A stretch of 64,000 bases of DNA from Luidia sarsii (taxonomy: Eukaryota > Echinodermata > Asteroidea > Paxillosida > Luidiidae), in the NCBI GenBank assembly GCA_949987565.1, contig OX465107.1, positions 6,710,112-6,774,111 on the forward strand. The letters run 5' to 3'. The position numbers and the translations under genes were made by a program. Shown here piece by piece: positions 1 through 64,000 of this stretch; the first letter of the stretch is position 1; every line of letters starts with the position of its first letter. The notes beneath the pieces are model-generated. The model had not been told where the DNA came from and did not search any database. It worked only from the letters and a program-made list of their open reading frames with translations.

Positions 1-1298
1 TCGTGTGCCCCAAGTCCCAACTCTTGGTCTGGTCTGATTAGAAACACTGAGAGTTTGACATTGATTTTGGACCGACCAAATCCAAGAGTACAGGCTTCTA
101 TATATATACAGACCAATCACGGGGCAATTTCATAGAGAAAATCTGCTAAGCAGGAAGTCTTCCTGGTATACACACAGGATTTGCAAACCGCACTGCGATG
201 TGATGCTACTTGCATGTATTCTACTCGCCTTTACATAGCTTGAAACAATACTGATGTTTGGGTTGGCGAGGTGATCCTAAGAAGCATGACTTTTTGTGCT
301 TCAGCAAATTCTCACGCCTAAGCGGCTCTTTGAAATTGGCCCAATGCTCATATTTTGAACGACGTTGGTCCAAATGGTTGCAAGGCATTGCCCACCAACG
401 ATCACATTGTATATTCAAGACTTGCAGTGGTCTATCAATAACTAATTGCTATACAGACCACATCATGATGTGAGCTAACATGTCGGTATATATATACACG
501 TATAAGGAATACAGACATTATTTCATATACCAAACCGCTTTGGGCTGGTGGGCAAGGTGTCGCGGAACGTACATGGTTCCCACTTAGCGCACACGTCCTG
601 CATATTTTGGGTCGGGTTCGACGGAAAAATTCCCAGGGAGATACGATCGTCCCTTCATGTGTGCCTCAAGTGGAGGTATATAGGCGGCGTTTAATAGAAT
701 TTTTTTTTCATTCGGCGCGAGTTGCTCCGAATCTCGGTCGCTCCATCGGCCAAATATAATATTATAGACAGGACTAACACGAGGCCGGTGCGTTTGTACA
801 CATGAGCACATCCAGGTGCCCGGGCCGCTCATGGAGAACGGCCTCCGTGGGATGTGTCAGTTGGCCGGCAGATGGTGCTCAGTTAATTCGCAATTTGCCA
901 CGTGGAGATACGCGTGCGCTGGGGCTATAGCAGCCTCCGTCTCGTCCCTTTTCTTCCTCATTAAAGATGGCCAAGTGCAGGTGGCAGGAGAAGGTCTGGT
1001 CTGGGGCGAAATGAGGGGGATTTTGTATTCGCATTGTGCTGCACATTGTGGTCAGGAAATTATTTTAGGAAGGCAAGTGCATGTTACATAGTGCAGGATG
1101 TTTAACCAACGCTTTCACCAACGCTGGTCAAAATATCAACTGGTAACAGTACATTGAATATGATTGAATTTGAAAATTAAGAAAGCCAGCTCTATTGAAG
1201 GGTTTAGCAGACACTATACTCCCCGCCTAGAATGAATACCTCAGAAATAGAACGTCTACAAAACAGACGAAAATGACGAAAAAAGACTGGGCGAACTA

Positions 1299-1545
1299 TG
1301 ACCGCTTTCGAAATGAAGGCTTAGGCTCGGGCTCAGGCTTCGTCTCCGTCTGACAAAACCTGAAAATCCAGGCTGAAAATCCAGGTTTGTAGCCGAATTT
1401 AAAGGACTGTAATTGGCTTGATAGGTATAAGGTATTCCCCAAGAAACTGGGAGGCAAACGCTTGTTTTTAGATGCCTGTGATATTATAACCAGTAAGATC
1501 GATATGAACGAAGCCTATGCCCGAGCCTAAACATTCATTACGAAA
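1299..1545. repeat. Foldback element with imperfect ~30-bp arms
   Basis: The left arm (about 1311-1345, AAATGAAGGCTTAGGCTCGG onward) is the near inverse complement of the right arm (about 1507-1540, ACGAAGCCTATGCCCGAGCC onward). They lie about 165 nt apart. It is a probable non-autonomous MITE-like insertion with no coding capacity. I could not define a target-site duplication. Confidence 0.5.
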
Positions 1546-3351
1546 AAAGGCCCATGACACACATCGATGCCACAAAACTGCCAAGTAAAAAAAAAAGTAC
1601 AAAATGAAATTCTCACGGCCCATTGTGACTGCGCAAATGACGTCACCAATCGCCACGTCCCCGAGGGAAGGGGGAGGGGGGAACCCATACAACGTCCGCA
1701 CTCCTTTCAACAAATTCTACTCTGAATCTACTTTGAATGAAGAAGGGGTTGGGGTGCATGCATCTCCTGATTCATTGGTGGCCGGGGGGAGGAGTCAACT
1801 CATTTTTCTGCGGATATTATTTCCCGAAGCGGTGGCATGGGATGGCGATTACGAGGAGGCAGCCGAGCGTGTTATGGAGTGGGGGGGGGGTAGGGGAGGT
1901 TATCGGGCAACGGGATCTAAGATGGAATCAGCCGATTGGACCCCGTGGACTCCTGCCATATAAGCAGCTCGTACCATTTTTTGAATTGAAAAGGCAGTCA
2001 TCTCAAAGGTTATGCTAGACCCTGCTTTCTCGAAGGCAGACTTTGTCCCTGAGAAATGCTCCTCCCCCCCCCCCCAAGATCGAAAAGTCGGGGGCTCTAA
2101 TTTCCTAAGGCTTGCTTTTTGGTCATTTGAAACATAGATATATCATTGATGTCACTTAAATCAGTCATTTTAATAAGTGAGTAGAGTTTGTATTATTTCA
2201 ATTCTTAAAATTACGATATTATTAGTTCATTCAGACTTTGAAGATTCATTCACTCATTCAATCCTCCATCCTCCCATCTCTCCATCAATTCAACGTACAT
2301 TTCTCCTCTTGTCCCCCTTTATATTCCTTGCATTATCGAATCATCATTTGAAGAGATTTACCAGTGTTGACGTAGGCCTATATATTAACCGCAATGCTAA
2401 AGGGCTTTGCCCGACTGCCTGCTGAAGAAAAAAATCCAGGCAGTAAATATTTGTTTATTTGCCAAAGCCATCAACCTGGGCTTGGTCATATATAGATCAC
2501 AATTGTGATAATAACAGACAATAAATAAACAAAACTACATTAATTTTCTAGTGATGGTCAACCACCCGTGAAAGTTCTATCTCCTTGTTCGATCACTAAA
2601 GTGGTTGGTAAGAGAGCCACAATAATCCAAGTTTATACAGCGCGGGGTGAAAGTGAAATTACAAACTCTTACTGGTGTCGTTTACATGCCGACGGTGCCG
2701 TCATTAGACCCATCGTCTACATTCAATAATTGGGCACCCGTTTAGTGATGAATTAATCTGGCAACCACGTCTCGACATCGCCAGACGCCTCCACTGCGCA
2801 GCTAGCCGTGTGGTTTATGAAGATATCAATCACTCGCGTATGAATTTCGAAAGAAAAATTACATCCCAGGGTCCGGGTTCTTGTTGCGTGATACGATTGG
2901 CCTCCGTGATCGGTTTGTCAGTCTACCGCGAGTATAGCTAGCTCCGAGGACCCACACTCAGACAAATTCTTCAAGACTGTCAACCGGTCTTAGATAATAT
3001 TTCAGGTGGGTTTGAAGAGAAGTGGTGGGAATTGTAAGATTACATTGTCTAACCTGGCACGGAGCGCATTGTGTGTAATCTGTATAGCTATAGCCTACGA
3101 TTGCGAAGTTGGTACGGGCATTATTCGGCCAAGACGTCCCGAGGAAAAAGGACAAACTGGGCACGAGGGAGCAGTCCGAGCACGCAGCATCAGATTAGGT
3201 TGCTAGTGCGGCGTGCATAAACCCATCCCATCCGAGGTTTTCAGTCGGGCGTGAGGAATTCGAAAGGCACACGGGCGACCGGACGCCAAATTCAATGCGT
3301 CTGCTCCTCATTAGGGCAGAATCGTCACAACGCGTTTGTGTCTGCAAGCAA

Positions 3352-4274
3352 GCAGACAGACAGACGGGCAAGTAGGTAAATAGGCTGGAAATTATTAGGC
3401 CAGCAAGTGGGCAGGTTGGTTGGTACTTTATGGTAGGCAAGCGGGTAGGCAGGAAGATAGAGAGGCAGATAGGCGGGCACACAGGCAGATATATGGGTAG
3501 GCAGATAGGCAGACATATATAGGCATGCAGATAGGCAGACAGATAGGCAGACAAATAGGCAGGCAGATAGAAAGATAGGCAGATATATAGACAGGCAGAT
3601 AGGCAGATAGGCAGATAGATAGGAAGACAGATATGCATGTAGATATGCAGGCAGATAGAATGATAGGCAGATATATAGGCAGGCAGATGTGCAGACAGAT
3701 AGGCAGATATATAGGCAGGCAGATGGGCAGACAGATATGCAGGTAGATAGGCAGGCAGATAGGCAGGCAGATAGGCAGGCAGATAGGCAGGCAGATAGGC
3801 AGGCAGATAGTCGGGCAGATAGTCAGGCTGATAGTCAGGCAGATAGTCAGGCAGATAGGTAGGCAGATAGTCAGGTGATAGTCAGGCAGATAGGCATGCA
3901 GGTAGTCAGGCAGATAGTCAGGCAGATAGTCAGGCAGATAGTCAGGCAGATAGTCAGGCAGATAGTCAGGCAGATAGTCAGGCAGATAGTCAGGCAGATA
4001 GTCAGGCAGATAGTCAGGCAGATAGTCAGGCAGATAGTCAGGTGATAGTCAGGCAGATAGTCAGGCAGATAGTCAGGCAGATAGTCAGACAGAGAGTCAG
4101 GCAGATAGGCAGGCAGATAGGTAGGCAGATAGTCAGGTGATAGTCCGGCAGATAGGCATGCAGGTAGTCAGGCAGATAGGCATGCAGGTAGTCAGGCAGA
4201 TAGTCAGGCAGATAGTCAGGCAGATAGTCAGGCAGATAGCCAGGCAGATAGTCAGGCAGATAGTCAGGCAGATA
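3352..4274. repeat. GGCAGATA/AGTC satellite, 12-nt core
   Basis: An array that drifts from a mixed GGCA/GATA region (3352-3800) to a homogeneous AGGCAGATAGTC 12-mer (about 3800-4270). Variant units (GGTGATAGTC, GGCATGCAGGTA) are interspersed in higher-order blocks. The minus-strand reading gives repeated YLPD; I treat this as non-coding. Confidence 0.9.
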
Positions 4275-7200
4275 GGTATAGGCTTGTTCGCTCGCACACT
4301 CTAATGCCGCTGGAAAAGACAACGTCTGTGTTTAAAATGATATGGCCAGCAAGTACAGAGATCCCGTGACAGTCATGTTTGATTCTATCACGCTCAATAA
4401 ACCGAGAACTGTTTTGATGGGCTTCCGATACATCGTGCATAACCTGAGTAAGAGTTATTGTGGAAAATATTTAGATACTGCCTCCCTTCGTGATGACAAG
4501 TGTATCACTGGCAACACTCAACAAAACAGGCATTGAGAATAGATACAGTGGTCCTAAAGATGAACAGCTATAGGGTTTGACTACGGCAGTAACAGTCTCG
4601 TGTATACAATGATGGTGGGTATAGCGCGGGTTTCTCAGGCCCAACCGCAGCCTAACCATGCCATTGCAGCGGAGTGGATATTGAATGACACAAAGCGAAT
4701 GAAAACCGACAATATTAGAAGGGGACAAAGTCAATAACTCCTTCGGTTTTCACTGCGCCGCACCGCCGGTGCATGCACGGCATTGAGCTAACATGTCGGG
4801 GCCCCTTTCTAGGAAGGGCCTCGACGATGCGAGTCGGGGAAGACAACTCGCGCTCATAATAATCAACGGATGCTCCGGCCGGCCCCAGGCTCGGAAAGGA
4901 GGCGGGGAAAACTTTACCGACGAACGAGATAAAATGTCGGTGGATTTAATTGAAGCAATAGCGCGGGTCAGAAAAGGGCAGATTCTGAGTGTACATAGCA
5001 CACAGGCCGAGATATTGCCTAACGTGGTTAGCACATCGTCTGCGGGGGGGGGGCAGATATGATTTCAGAGGGCAAATTTACATTTTAGATTCTTCAAATA
5101 GACACCCGATCTAACTAACCATTGCCATGACAAGGGAGAAAAATTAGGTGCGCAAGTGCCTCTCAGTTTTAGGTAGGCCTTTCAGTATATAGTTAGGCTT
5201 AGTATAGGCTTCTGTGGTAAGGGTTGTTAGTACATGGAAGTATAGTCCAATAGGAACCCGGTATGAATTACTATGTCGAGTTAGAAACCAACTCATCACT
5301 TGTATACGACTTTAAAGGTATTATTATACAGGTCGTGTGGTGGCTTAGTTTACAGTAGACTGAGCAATGTATATACGAATACTGTAGATTGCAAATAACA
5401 TACAATCTCGTGAAGCTGCGATTGTGATTACATGCTGGCTGCCTCGTGATATTGCGAGGCAGGGGTGCGCACATCAGGCCAGCCTATGCAGGCCGCGCAT
5501 CGCCGTGTCAATCACTAAGAGCCATTCTTTGAAGAGATGGCTGAGCTGGAGAGAGGGGTCCGGAAGAGTCGGATTGAACGGCCCGTGTCGTTTACCGACG
5601 GCCGACCGCGTAACAACCAACCCCCCCCCCTCCACCCATCCACCCACCCACCCCGACCACCGAGGTATACGGTAATTGCAGAAAATGTCTACGACGTAAA
5701 CCGCCAAATGACGTGCTGACGGCACACGTGAAATGCAGGAAAGGGAAGGACTGATATCGTGTTTCGCGACGGCTCGTTCTATACGCTCTTATAAATTGCA
5801 GCGCTTTAATGATAAGATACAGCAGCGCGCCGTGTCTCACTGAAACTGATGACTTACTTTCAATGTGCTTGTACTGCACCATGTATACCCACTGACATGT
5901 CTATGATAGTCTACTGCTGACACAAATTCATTTGACCGACAAATCTTCACTTCACAATACAGCGGGTCGTTTGATTGTGTCGTTCTGCCGTTTTGGAACT
6001 CCTAATAAAAAGCATGCGTGTCGGCCGCTTTTCCAAGAGTCTGTTCATCTCCCCCCCCCCCATCATCCACCACGATGCCAGTCACCAATGTGGTTGATGT
6101 GGAAAGATTGCGTTGACATCATGTAACTCATCTCTTTCTCGAGAAAAATAAAACAGTGTGTACTCTGTCCGTCGTCAGGAGAAACGGGTGATCCAGGTGT
6201 CGTCAGTGGCTCGAGCTGAGCACGCGAACTACCATTCATGCAGTGAGCGAGCGAGTTCGGACGAAAGATCCGAGCTTCTAAGCAAGATTCGACCACTATC
6301 AGTCCGTTGAAAAAACTTCAAATTTGCGACAGAAACGATCGAAACCTCAAAAGCTGGCAACACCATGTGTGACTATGTTCGAAACAGAGGGTTGGGTATT
6401 TTGTGGATCGGGCGAACGATTCAAATGAAAGGGACAGATGTCAAATGCCATTTGTCCGCCTGCTCAATCAAGGTTTTTGTTCCTGTTTCAACAATCGTGC
6501 ACTTTATATTATGGATCGATGAGGTGCATACACTGTGTTGAATAGCACTGCTTTGTATTGGAAAACAAATCGTCGGTTTCGGTAAACCGTAATGGCTTTA
6601 CACAGTAGGATGTAATCGCTTGGAATTGTCTGCACGTAGATAGGGCTTAATTTCCGTGTGTTATGGTCCAGAGAGAAACCCTTGGACTGGAAAGCGTGCA
6701 TGTGTGGTTCTGAAAAGAAATGAGCGAATTGGTTTATTTTTTGAAGAACCACACACACACACACATACACACAGGAGATTATCTCCGCACGAAACCACCG
6801 CAGGCAGTTCCCGACTTGCTGCCTTCGCCGGGAACATCTCCCGACTGAAATCACCACATCTACTGTGCCGCCGATTACCCCCAACCCGAAAAAAAATTAT
6901 GACGATCGATGAATCCCATCTATGTTAAATTATCAACAGCAGGGCGCGGTGGTGATAGAGCGGGCCAGCCGACTCTGTACGCATTATGCAAGGCAAGAGT
7001 GGTCGGCGGATGATTTTGACGTATAATATACACAAACACACGCACGTCGGATTCCAGGTGACACAATTGGCGTCGGAGCGATTTGCGATCCATTTGGTGT
7101 CGCGACTGATTGCGTCTCCTAACCGCGCCGCCTATTATAGCATTAGGGCGTTGGCCCGCGCTCGTGGTGCGCCTGCACTTGATATATAATACTGCAGCGC

Positions 7201-9816
7201 CATCGGAACGAGACTAAATCGCGTTAAGGTATGTGTGTCGCGTGCACGGCTTTACCTAATAGGTGGATTAAGCCCTGGCCCGCTTCGGAGGGGGGGTGGG
7301 GGTTGATGAGAAAGTACACAGTGCCCCTCGGCGACCCGCGTGATGTCAACGAGAAACATAAACGCTCAGAAATGGACTAGAAAAGATCAGTGGACATTGG
7401 CACGCAACACAACGTGGCCGGCAACCACTACTGCACTGCACGCAAAAAAAGAACCCATAAAGCCTCATCGAGGTGTATTGGTGTGCTCCATCATAAATCG
7501 ATGTAAATTGTGCACCCACGCAAACCCATCTGAACAGCCCGGCCGATCGGGGACTGGGGTGTGCTGTGGGGTATACGATACAAAGCACGGCGGTCGTTAC
7601 CAATGACAGGCTATCCGTCATTCAAGGGCCGAATAATGGCGCGTAAGGATGATGCAGGCGCTGCGTTAGAACTAACCCCCTCACACAATGGCCGCTTCGC
7701 AACTCTTACGAGGGTGAACCATTGCCACAAGACGCGGTGCACTCACACGCCAAACCCTCCTGGGAATATCCGACGCGGGTCGTTTGACTCGAGTTCAAAA
7801 GTGGAAAGTGTATTGCCGCCCAGCGGGTAGCTACGTACTTTTGCCCATTCAAGCACGTTATAATTGAAATCGACAATCTCGGTATAGTGGTTGCATTAGG
7901 TTTTGGGACGGTGATATTGGATTGGATAAGGATTTGCACTTTCTCCCTCACATGCTGTAGGCGCTGATAGCACAGAGCTTCGCCTGTTTTGGGGTTTGTT
8001 GTTTTTCAAGGCAATTGGTGAAATACTGAGTATACAGCGCTAGCAACATGTCGAGGATGGTGTAATCTTCGCTCAAATTCAAAGGGTTCGAGGATGAGGA
8101 GGGGTATTTTCTCTCCAAAGTTCAAGGCGGGCTTAGCAGCAATCCCCGTTCCCATGACGGGGTCAAACGAAGCATCTGCACGTATACAATCGTTCGGCCG
8201 CAGGCTTAAAACATCTGGCGGCATGAAAAAAATCCTTCAAATATTCTAACGCATAACTATAGCCTGGGTTTCAAATGGCTGTATCCACTTCCTAGCTGAC
8301 AAATAAGCTAAAACAAAAAGTCAAAGAATCTCGTAATTTGGTAGACAGCTTTCAATCACAGTGCATCTTTATGGCGCCAACTACATCGTACAAGAACCCG
8401 GGTTTTACCCTCCAATTATTTCGGCGAACCTTAGCGACGTCTCCATTAGTATAGGCCCCGCCTCTCACGGGCCATACTATCGCTATGCAAACCGACCGGC
8501 CTCGGACCACCACAGGACTGCTATATTCATTTTTTTTTCTGAAAAGGATTAGATCCCCGGCGAGAGGGTGGCGAGACCACGGTGAGAGTCATACAAAGAG
8601 TGTCAGAAAAGGGCAACTCCTAGGTGAACAAACAAACATGTCAGCTGCCTCGGCATCAGAGGTTGACAGTATGGATAAGCGCGCGGCGTTGAAGTGAATT
8701 CTCCTTCGAATGTTTGTGTACAGAGATTACCGGTTCTAAATTTCATCTTGGGCACATGCACGCACTGCGCCGGGCTCGTCTGGAATACCACAGCGAAGGC
8801 TATAGCCTTATTCAAAACACACAGGATGGCGGACGAAGGAACAGACGAAATTGATTTGGACCTTTTCGGGTTTGAACGGCCGGGGTTTATTGCTTTAAAA
8901 TCTCAGAAATGCGCACACCATGCACGTTTTGCACTCGACATCAACGAATGGGTCAGTGGGGTTCCGGCGTGCTCAAATAGCACATTTTGATGCATTTGAA
9001 TGTGGGAAAATTCGGTTTGGATAAAGGACGAGGGGGTCGAATTCTCCGCTGTATTGTGTTTTGCTAAAAAGAAACAAGGGCACCGAACTATACTCCCTAT
9101 AGCTTTTAAAATTCGACATGTCTTGAGTGGGTTTACCCTTTTGTCGTGGACACAGTTCGTTTACATTCGGCCAGCGCCAGCGATATTGGTTTACTAGCTC
9201 GATAAAACAAGCAGGCCGGGCAATTGTATACATCGGGCCAGATTCATTGACTTCTTTAACTTTCCTCCAATTCAACACCTGAAGAGGTCAAGTTAAAAGG
9301 CATTTGTCGTCGGAAGGCAGGACAGGTAAGGGGGGAGGGGCTGGATTGAAATCAGTCCTTGTTGCAATGGTAGCCCCAACACCCACACCCATTTCTAAGT
9401 TTCTCAGTGTAATGTATAGGTGCTGTGTTACCCGTACCCTTTCAGCGATTCTGCCTGTGATAAAGACTGTATTTATCCAGCTTTATTAGATCGATAAGAC
9501 AGGCCATCTTGATTATTGCTAGATTCCCTCTGTTTTCTCTTTAAAAAAATTCTGCCTTTGAGAAAGGTCCTGCTAGAGTATAAATGTTAGACCCTATAGG
9601 CCTACAGTTATAATATCTGCATTTTCATAACACATTCAAGTTTTCACATAGTAGCCTCACAGTTATCTCTTTGGATATAGATCATTAATTTTCTTCATGG
9701 TTTTTATGGCTTTTAGTGTTGCATGGAACTCTTGGCTATTGTGATTTAGGGCACAATGTCGAGACAGGTTTGGTATTTTTTTTTTTAAATGGTATAGGGA
9801 GGGGGATCGGACTTAC

Positions 9817-60913
<51,097 letters not shown>

Positions 60914-63900
60914 CTGCGTGCACGAGAAAGCACGAGAGAACAAACATCAACGGTCAAGCTACAGACGAGAACACGTTCTTGAGGGCGCTATTTAGGAGCC
61001 CTTGCCCGGGCAGCGTAAATATTTGTTTACACCGCAGCCAATGGTATTTCGCTGTAACAGTGCAAATTCGCGGCTTGAAAAGAGACTATATGAAGCGTGT
61101 GTTACGCTATCAGCCAGTTGGGATTCCTTGTGGAGGGAAAGAATGTGCTATTTGTTGTAGAGAAGCGAAAGTGGGGCCCAATACTAAGAGGTAGATAAGC
61201 TCCCGAGGTAACCTGACTTTTGTCTGACTAGTCTGGCGATGGGGCGTGGTCTCCAGACCTTTTCCAATAGACCTACACCAATGTCTTCCTTGATTAGACA
61301 GGGTATAGCCAACCATACATTCACTGGATACTGTTTGCTTTGGACTGCCATGTCCCTTTCAAGTCCGAACTTGGCTCACTTTCTAGCAATGCATGACTAC
61401 GTATGGGCGACAGAAGAGATACTATTAGATCTTACATCAACGCCAAAAGTCCAAGACTTGCGTTCCAATTAATCAGACCGTACAGAAAGTGTGCTTCATC
61501 ATTGACATTCAGGTCTCAAAATGCCAAGTACTATATACAGTGCACCATCGCAAATCGGCAAAATCTACACTCTAAACGCACATCATACATCAGTACACTT
61601 TCTCCTGTGCAGCGAGAACATCGACATAAGACATGTTTCATCTCAGCGTTTGGAGAGAAAAAAAATCAACCAGAGCGGATGTCAACAAATGATTCACTGA
61701 TACATTGGTGAGGAGGCGGCCAGGGAGTCCCTCCGTGCTCAGGAACCGTGTACGCCGACCGTGAACCCGCTCCGAGGGCCCTCGGGGGACATGACACACG
61801 GGGCCGGGGAAGCACCAGGGACGAGGCCGCTCATTTCCACGGAGGTTTCGACTGGTTTCGAACCCTACGAAGCCCTTCCTTGAAGTGCTCCCTCAACCCA
61901 TCAGTTATACATTTACCCATAAGCATGCAATGGAGCATCCTAATACGTTCAGACAACAGTTTTGACGAACTTTGATAAATCATCAACTGGTAGAATTATT
62001 GACCAGTGAAAGCCAACTGCTGTATTGCGCTGATCAAAAGTCAATCACAAACATTTATAACATTGGGCAACTGAAACCCAAAATCTTTTTGCCCAACGGT
62101 TTGTTTTTTTACACTGTGACACAGCCGAGTCTTGCACTCCGAAGACTAAGTAGAGACCAGGTGACCGACTATATAGGATGGCTTTTTTTCTGATTTCATT
62201 GGCTTCTTTTAACACACTATTCTATGGAAGCCGCTAGCTGCGCTACATTCAGCCAAAACAAGATGCACATACATGAGAACAATGACGCACTGCCGTTGTG
62301 CCGAATTCGGGGAGGGCTAATTTGTTGCCATGTTTGCTGCCACCAACGTCTGGAAAGACTCTCATTGCCCCCTGGCCGTCAACGGGCTGAACTAAACTTG
62401 AGTCAGTCCCTCGAGGGTGCCATTCGTGCACAGCGCACGATATATGACACTTCGGAAACGCAATACAGATTGAAGACTTCCCCGATCACTGCCGATGGCG
62501 CTGGTCCCCGGGAGGAAGTGAGATAGCATTTTTTTTTCTTTCTTTCAAGGAATTCCTTCCGGCGTTTGGGAAATGTCGGCTCACTTCAAATCGAGGCACA
62601 TCGTCGAAGTGAATCAGATGGTCCCCTGAGCTAACTGGGAATGACTTAATCGATACTAGACACCCTCAAGTCTCTCACTCAGCTCAGGCGAGCACTGACC
62701 CCAATGGGGGCCGTGCAGACGACGCCCGTTTCAGTGTGCGTCCTGATGCCCTGGTTTGGGCGATGGTTTGGATTTGGGCGAGCCGACCATTCAAATATGG
62801 TTTCATAACGGCAAAGCCAACCGTGAATCACGGCAAGGAGTCGGCCTTGATAGCCTATCGTGTCGGTTTCAATCTGCCCTGCTTGAGAACGATTCAGGAT
62901 GGAGCCCACTTCATCTTAACGGGTGCACATCATGTTATTATCTAGGGTGCTCATGTCTTCCGTCGAACGGCCAGTCAGGCGTGACGAGGGACATTGTAAG
63001 AAGCTCGACAGCGCCCTCGTGTGATTGAAACATCGCAGTGAGATATGTCGGCGTGTCGAGTGGGCATTGGATGTGACCCATAACCCCTGTGCACTACATG
63101 TGATATTCTTACTTCCTTGAGGGCGCCCTTGACTATTAACGGTCTAAATGTCCAGGCTCGGTCAGTCCCGCTTCACTCTGCCGTCATTACTACCCCCGTT
63201 CTCTCCCAGTATGAACGCAGAATAACTCGGGGATAACCCAGATTTACCCGCGAACCGCTAATCGAACGCATGCCACATAAGCCCGGGTTATCCAAAGCTT
63301 CAATGTTCGTTAAAATCGACACCATTGACTTCTGACAAAAAAATGTATACACGAAATGTATACACACAGTCTCCCTATAATGGCGCTCTCTGAGGGTATA
63401 CCTCGGTATATACCGTCCAAGCTGCGTGCGCACATTCACGGAGTGAGAGTCGACAAAAGAAGCCCAGCCAATGCCCGTGGCAGCACTTAGCAGATCAATG
63501 GAGTTAAACCCATCAGACTCCAGTCAGTCGGAAGTTGGAGGGGGACCGACGTGTTTGTTGGCAGCACCGCCCGCCACAAGACTGATACCAAAGGCTCGCT
63601 CGCCAGACTTCACCTTACGTTCGTCGACCCTTCACTGAGACTAGGGAGGAGAATGCTGGGCCATGTACCAGACGGGCAGACGGCGTGAAAACTGCAGCCG
63701 CCGGTAATTCGGAATCATTCAAGCTTCGCTAACGGGATCTTGTCATATTTGTTTTTTGTGGGAGAGAGGGGTAGGTTGCTGGGTTACTGGGTCACAAAGA
63801 CCCGATCTTAAAACGCCTCATTAGTCTAAGTCTAAGTAAACGATAATCGCCACAGTAAGTGCGCACTGTGAAATCACACATGTCATGTGTAGGGATTCAG

Positions 63901-64000
63901 TCTTGATCTCTCGTGTGATATGGAGCCCATACAAACTTAATGGGTCATTGACCCCACGCATGCGCGCTGCAGAAGCAGCTGACCCCAGTAGCCACCATGT
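60914..64000 (-). other. Intron upstream of the first visible kinase exon
   Basis: No GC-rich block that could encode the kinase ATP lobe (glycine loop, VAIK lysine) is visible. No promoter is supported. Ordinary AT-richer sequence with short homopolymers. Confidence 0.55.

Larger units (their letters stand above)
1..9816. other. Intron or flank after exon 17: no exon recognised
   Basis: An AT-richer, repeat-bearing stretch. It should begin with the intron after the 9816 donor. The FnIII and kinase exons expected by analogy with vertebrate MLCK are not recognisable here. Contents: a foldback element (about 1.3-1.55 kb), a CRE-like TGACGTCA near 1638, a GGCA/GATA satellite (3.35-4.27 kb), a CA run near 6.75 kb, and homopolymeric C and G runs. 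No GC-rich Ig-like block as in the known exons. Confidence 0.6.

Noticed and set aside
3352..4274. CRISPR-like array
   Set aside because: Units are contiguous without unique spacers and the window is clearly animal nuclear DNA.
4038..4322. Minus-strand frame of repeated YLPD peptides
   Set aside because: Read-through of the 12-nt satellite, whose unit lacks stops; no splice or start context.

Overview
This is a metazoan nuclear window. It holds one large minus-strand locus read from about 61 kb down to 9.8 kb and running off both ends. I reconstructed 17 coding exons (60913 down to 9817, 8,051 coding bases, about 2,683 residues). All use canonical GT..AG borders and codon phase is continuous across all 16 joins. 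The product is a myosin light chain kinase (MYLK) family protein. The exons are very GC-rich with mostly G or C at third positions, while introns and flanks are AT-richer and full of simple repeats, minisatellites, foldback elements and tRNA-like fragments. Recurrent 'taggcctata'-like motifs, long introns and vertebrate-like MLCK collinearity suggest a marine deuterostome (echinoderm, hemichordate, cephalochordate or possibly cyclostome). The species is not identifiable by eye.

Layout in transcription order. At 60.9-56.7 kb, four exons encode most of an MLCK catalytic domain (HLDLKPEN, DFG and APE motifs intact) and the first half of the calmodulin-binding segment. The ATP-binding lobe must lie beyond 64 kb. 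A 17.4-kb intron (56.7-39.3 kb) splits the calmodulin-binding helix exactly between RRRWQ and KTATAVRAIGRM. The 39.3-38.2 kb exon carries the rest of that helix, a disordered linker, an IQ motif and a telokin-like Ig domain. A 55-nt acidic exon (32.6 kb) leads into a 2.6-kb exon (27.4-24.9 kb) with a long disordered region and an Ig domain. From 21.4 to 9.8 kb follow seven further I-set Ig domains, acidic linkers and two DFRxxL actin-binding motifs.

The part after the telokin-like domain lines up in order with the N-terminal half of vertebrate long MLCK: Ig repeats, an Ig with the VMDGS signature, an Ig with the KPRSV signature, DFRxxL motifs, Ig, a KKK-proline linker, Ig. So the window contains the back end of one MLCK unit followed by the front end of another. 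The FnIII and kinase domains that would complete the second unit would lie left of base 1. Either this is a giant protein with two MLCK units, or two tandem MYLK genes. Splice phase favours the first but does not prove it.

Regulation. A CpG-rich stretch with a minus-strand TATAAA sits about 0.8 kb before the telokin-type exon (40.0-40.45 kb), inside the intron that splits the calmodulin-binding helix. This is where the vertebrate telokin promoter lies, so an independent telokin-like transcript is plausible. Three tandem YY1-like motifs lie next to the last kinase exon. I found no convincing second protein-coding gene, rRNA, CRISPR array or intact tRNA gene; the plus-strand reading frames are shadows of GC-rich exons or of simple repeats.
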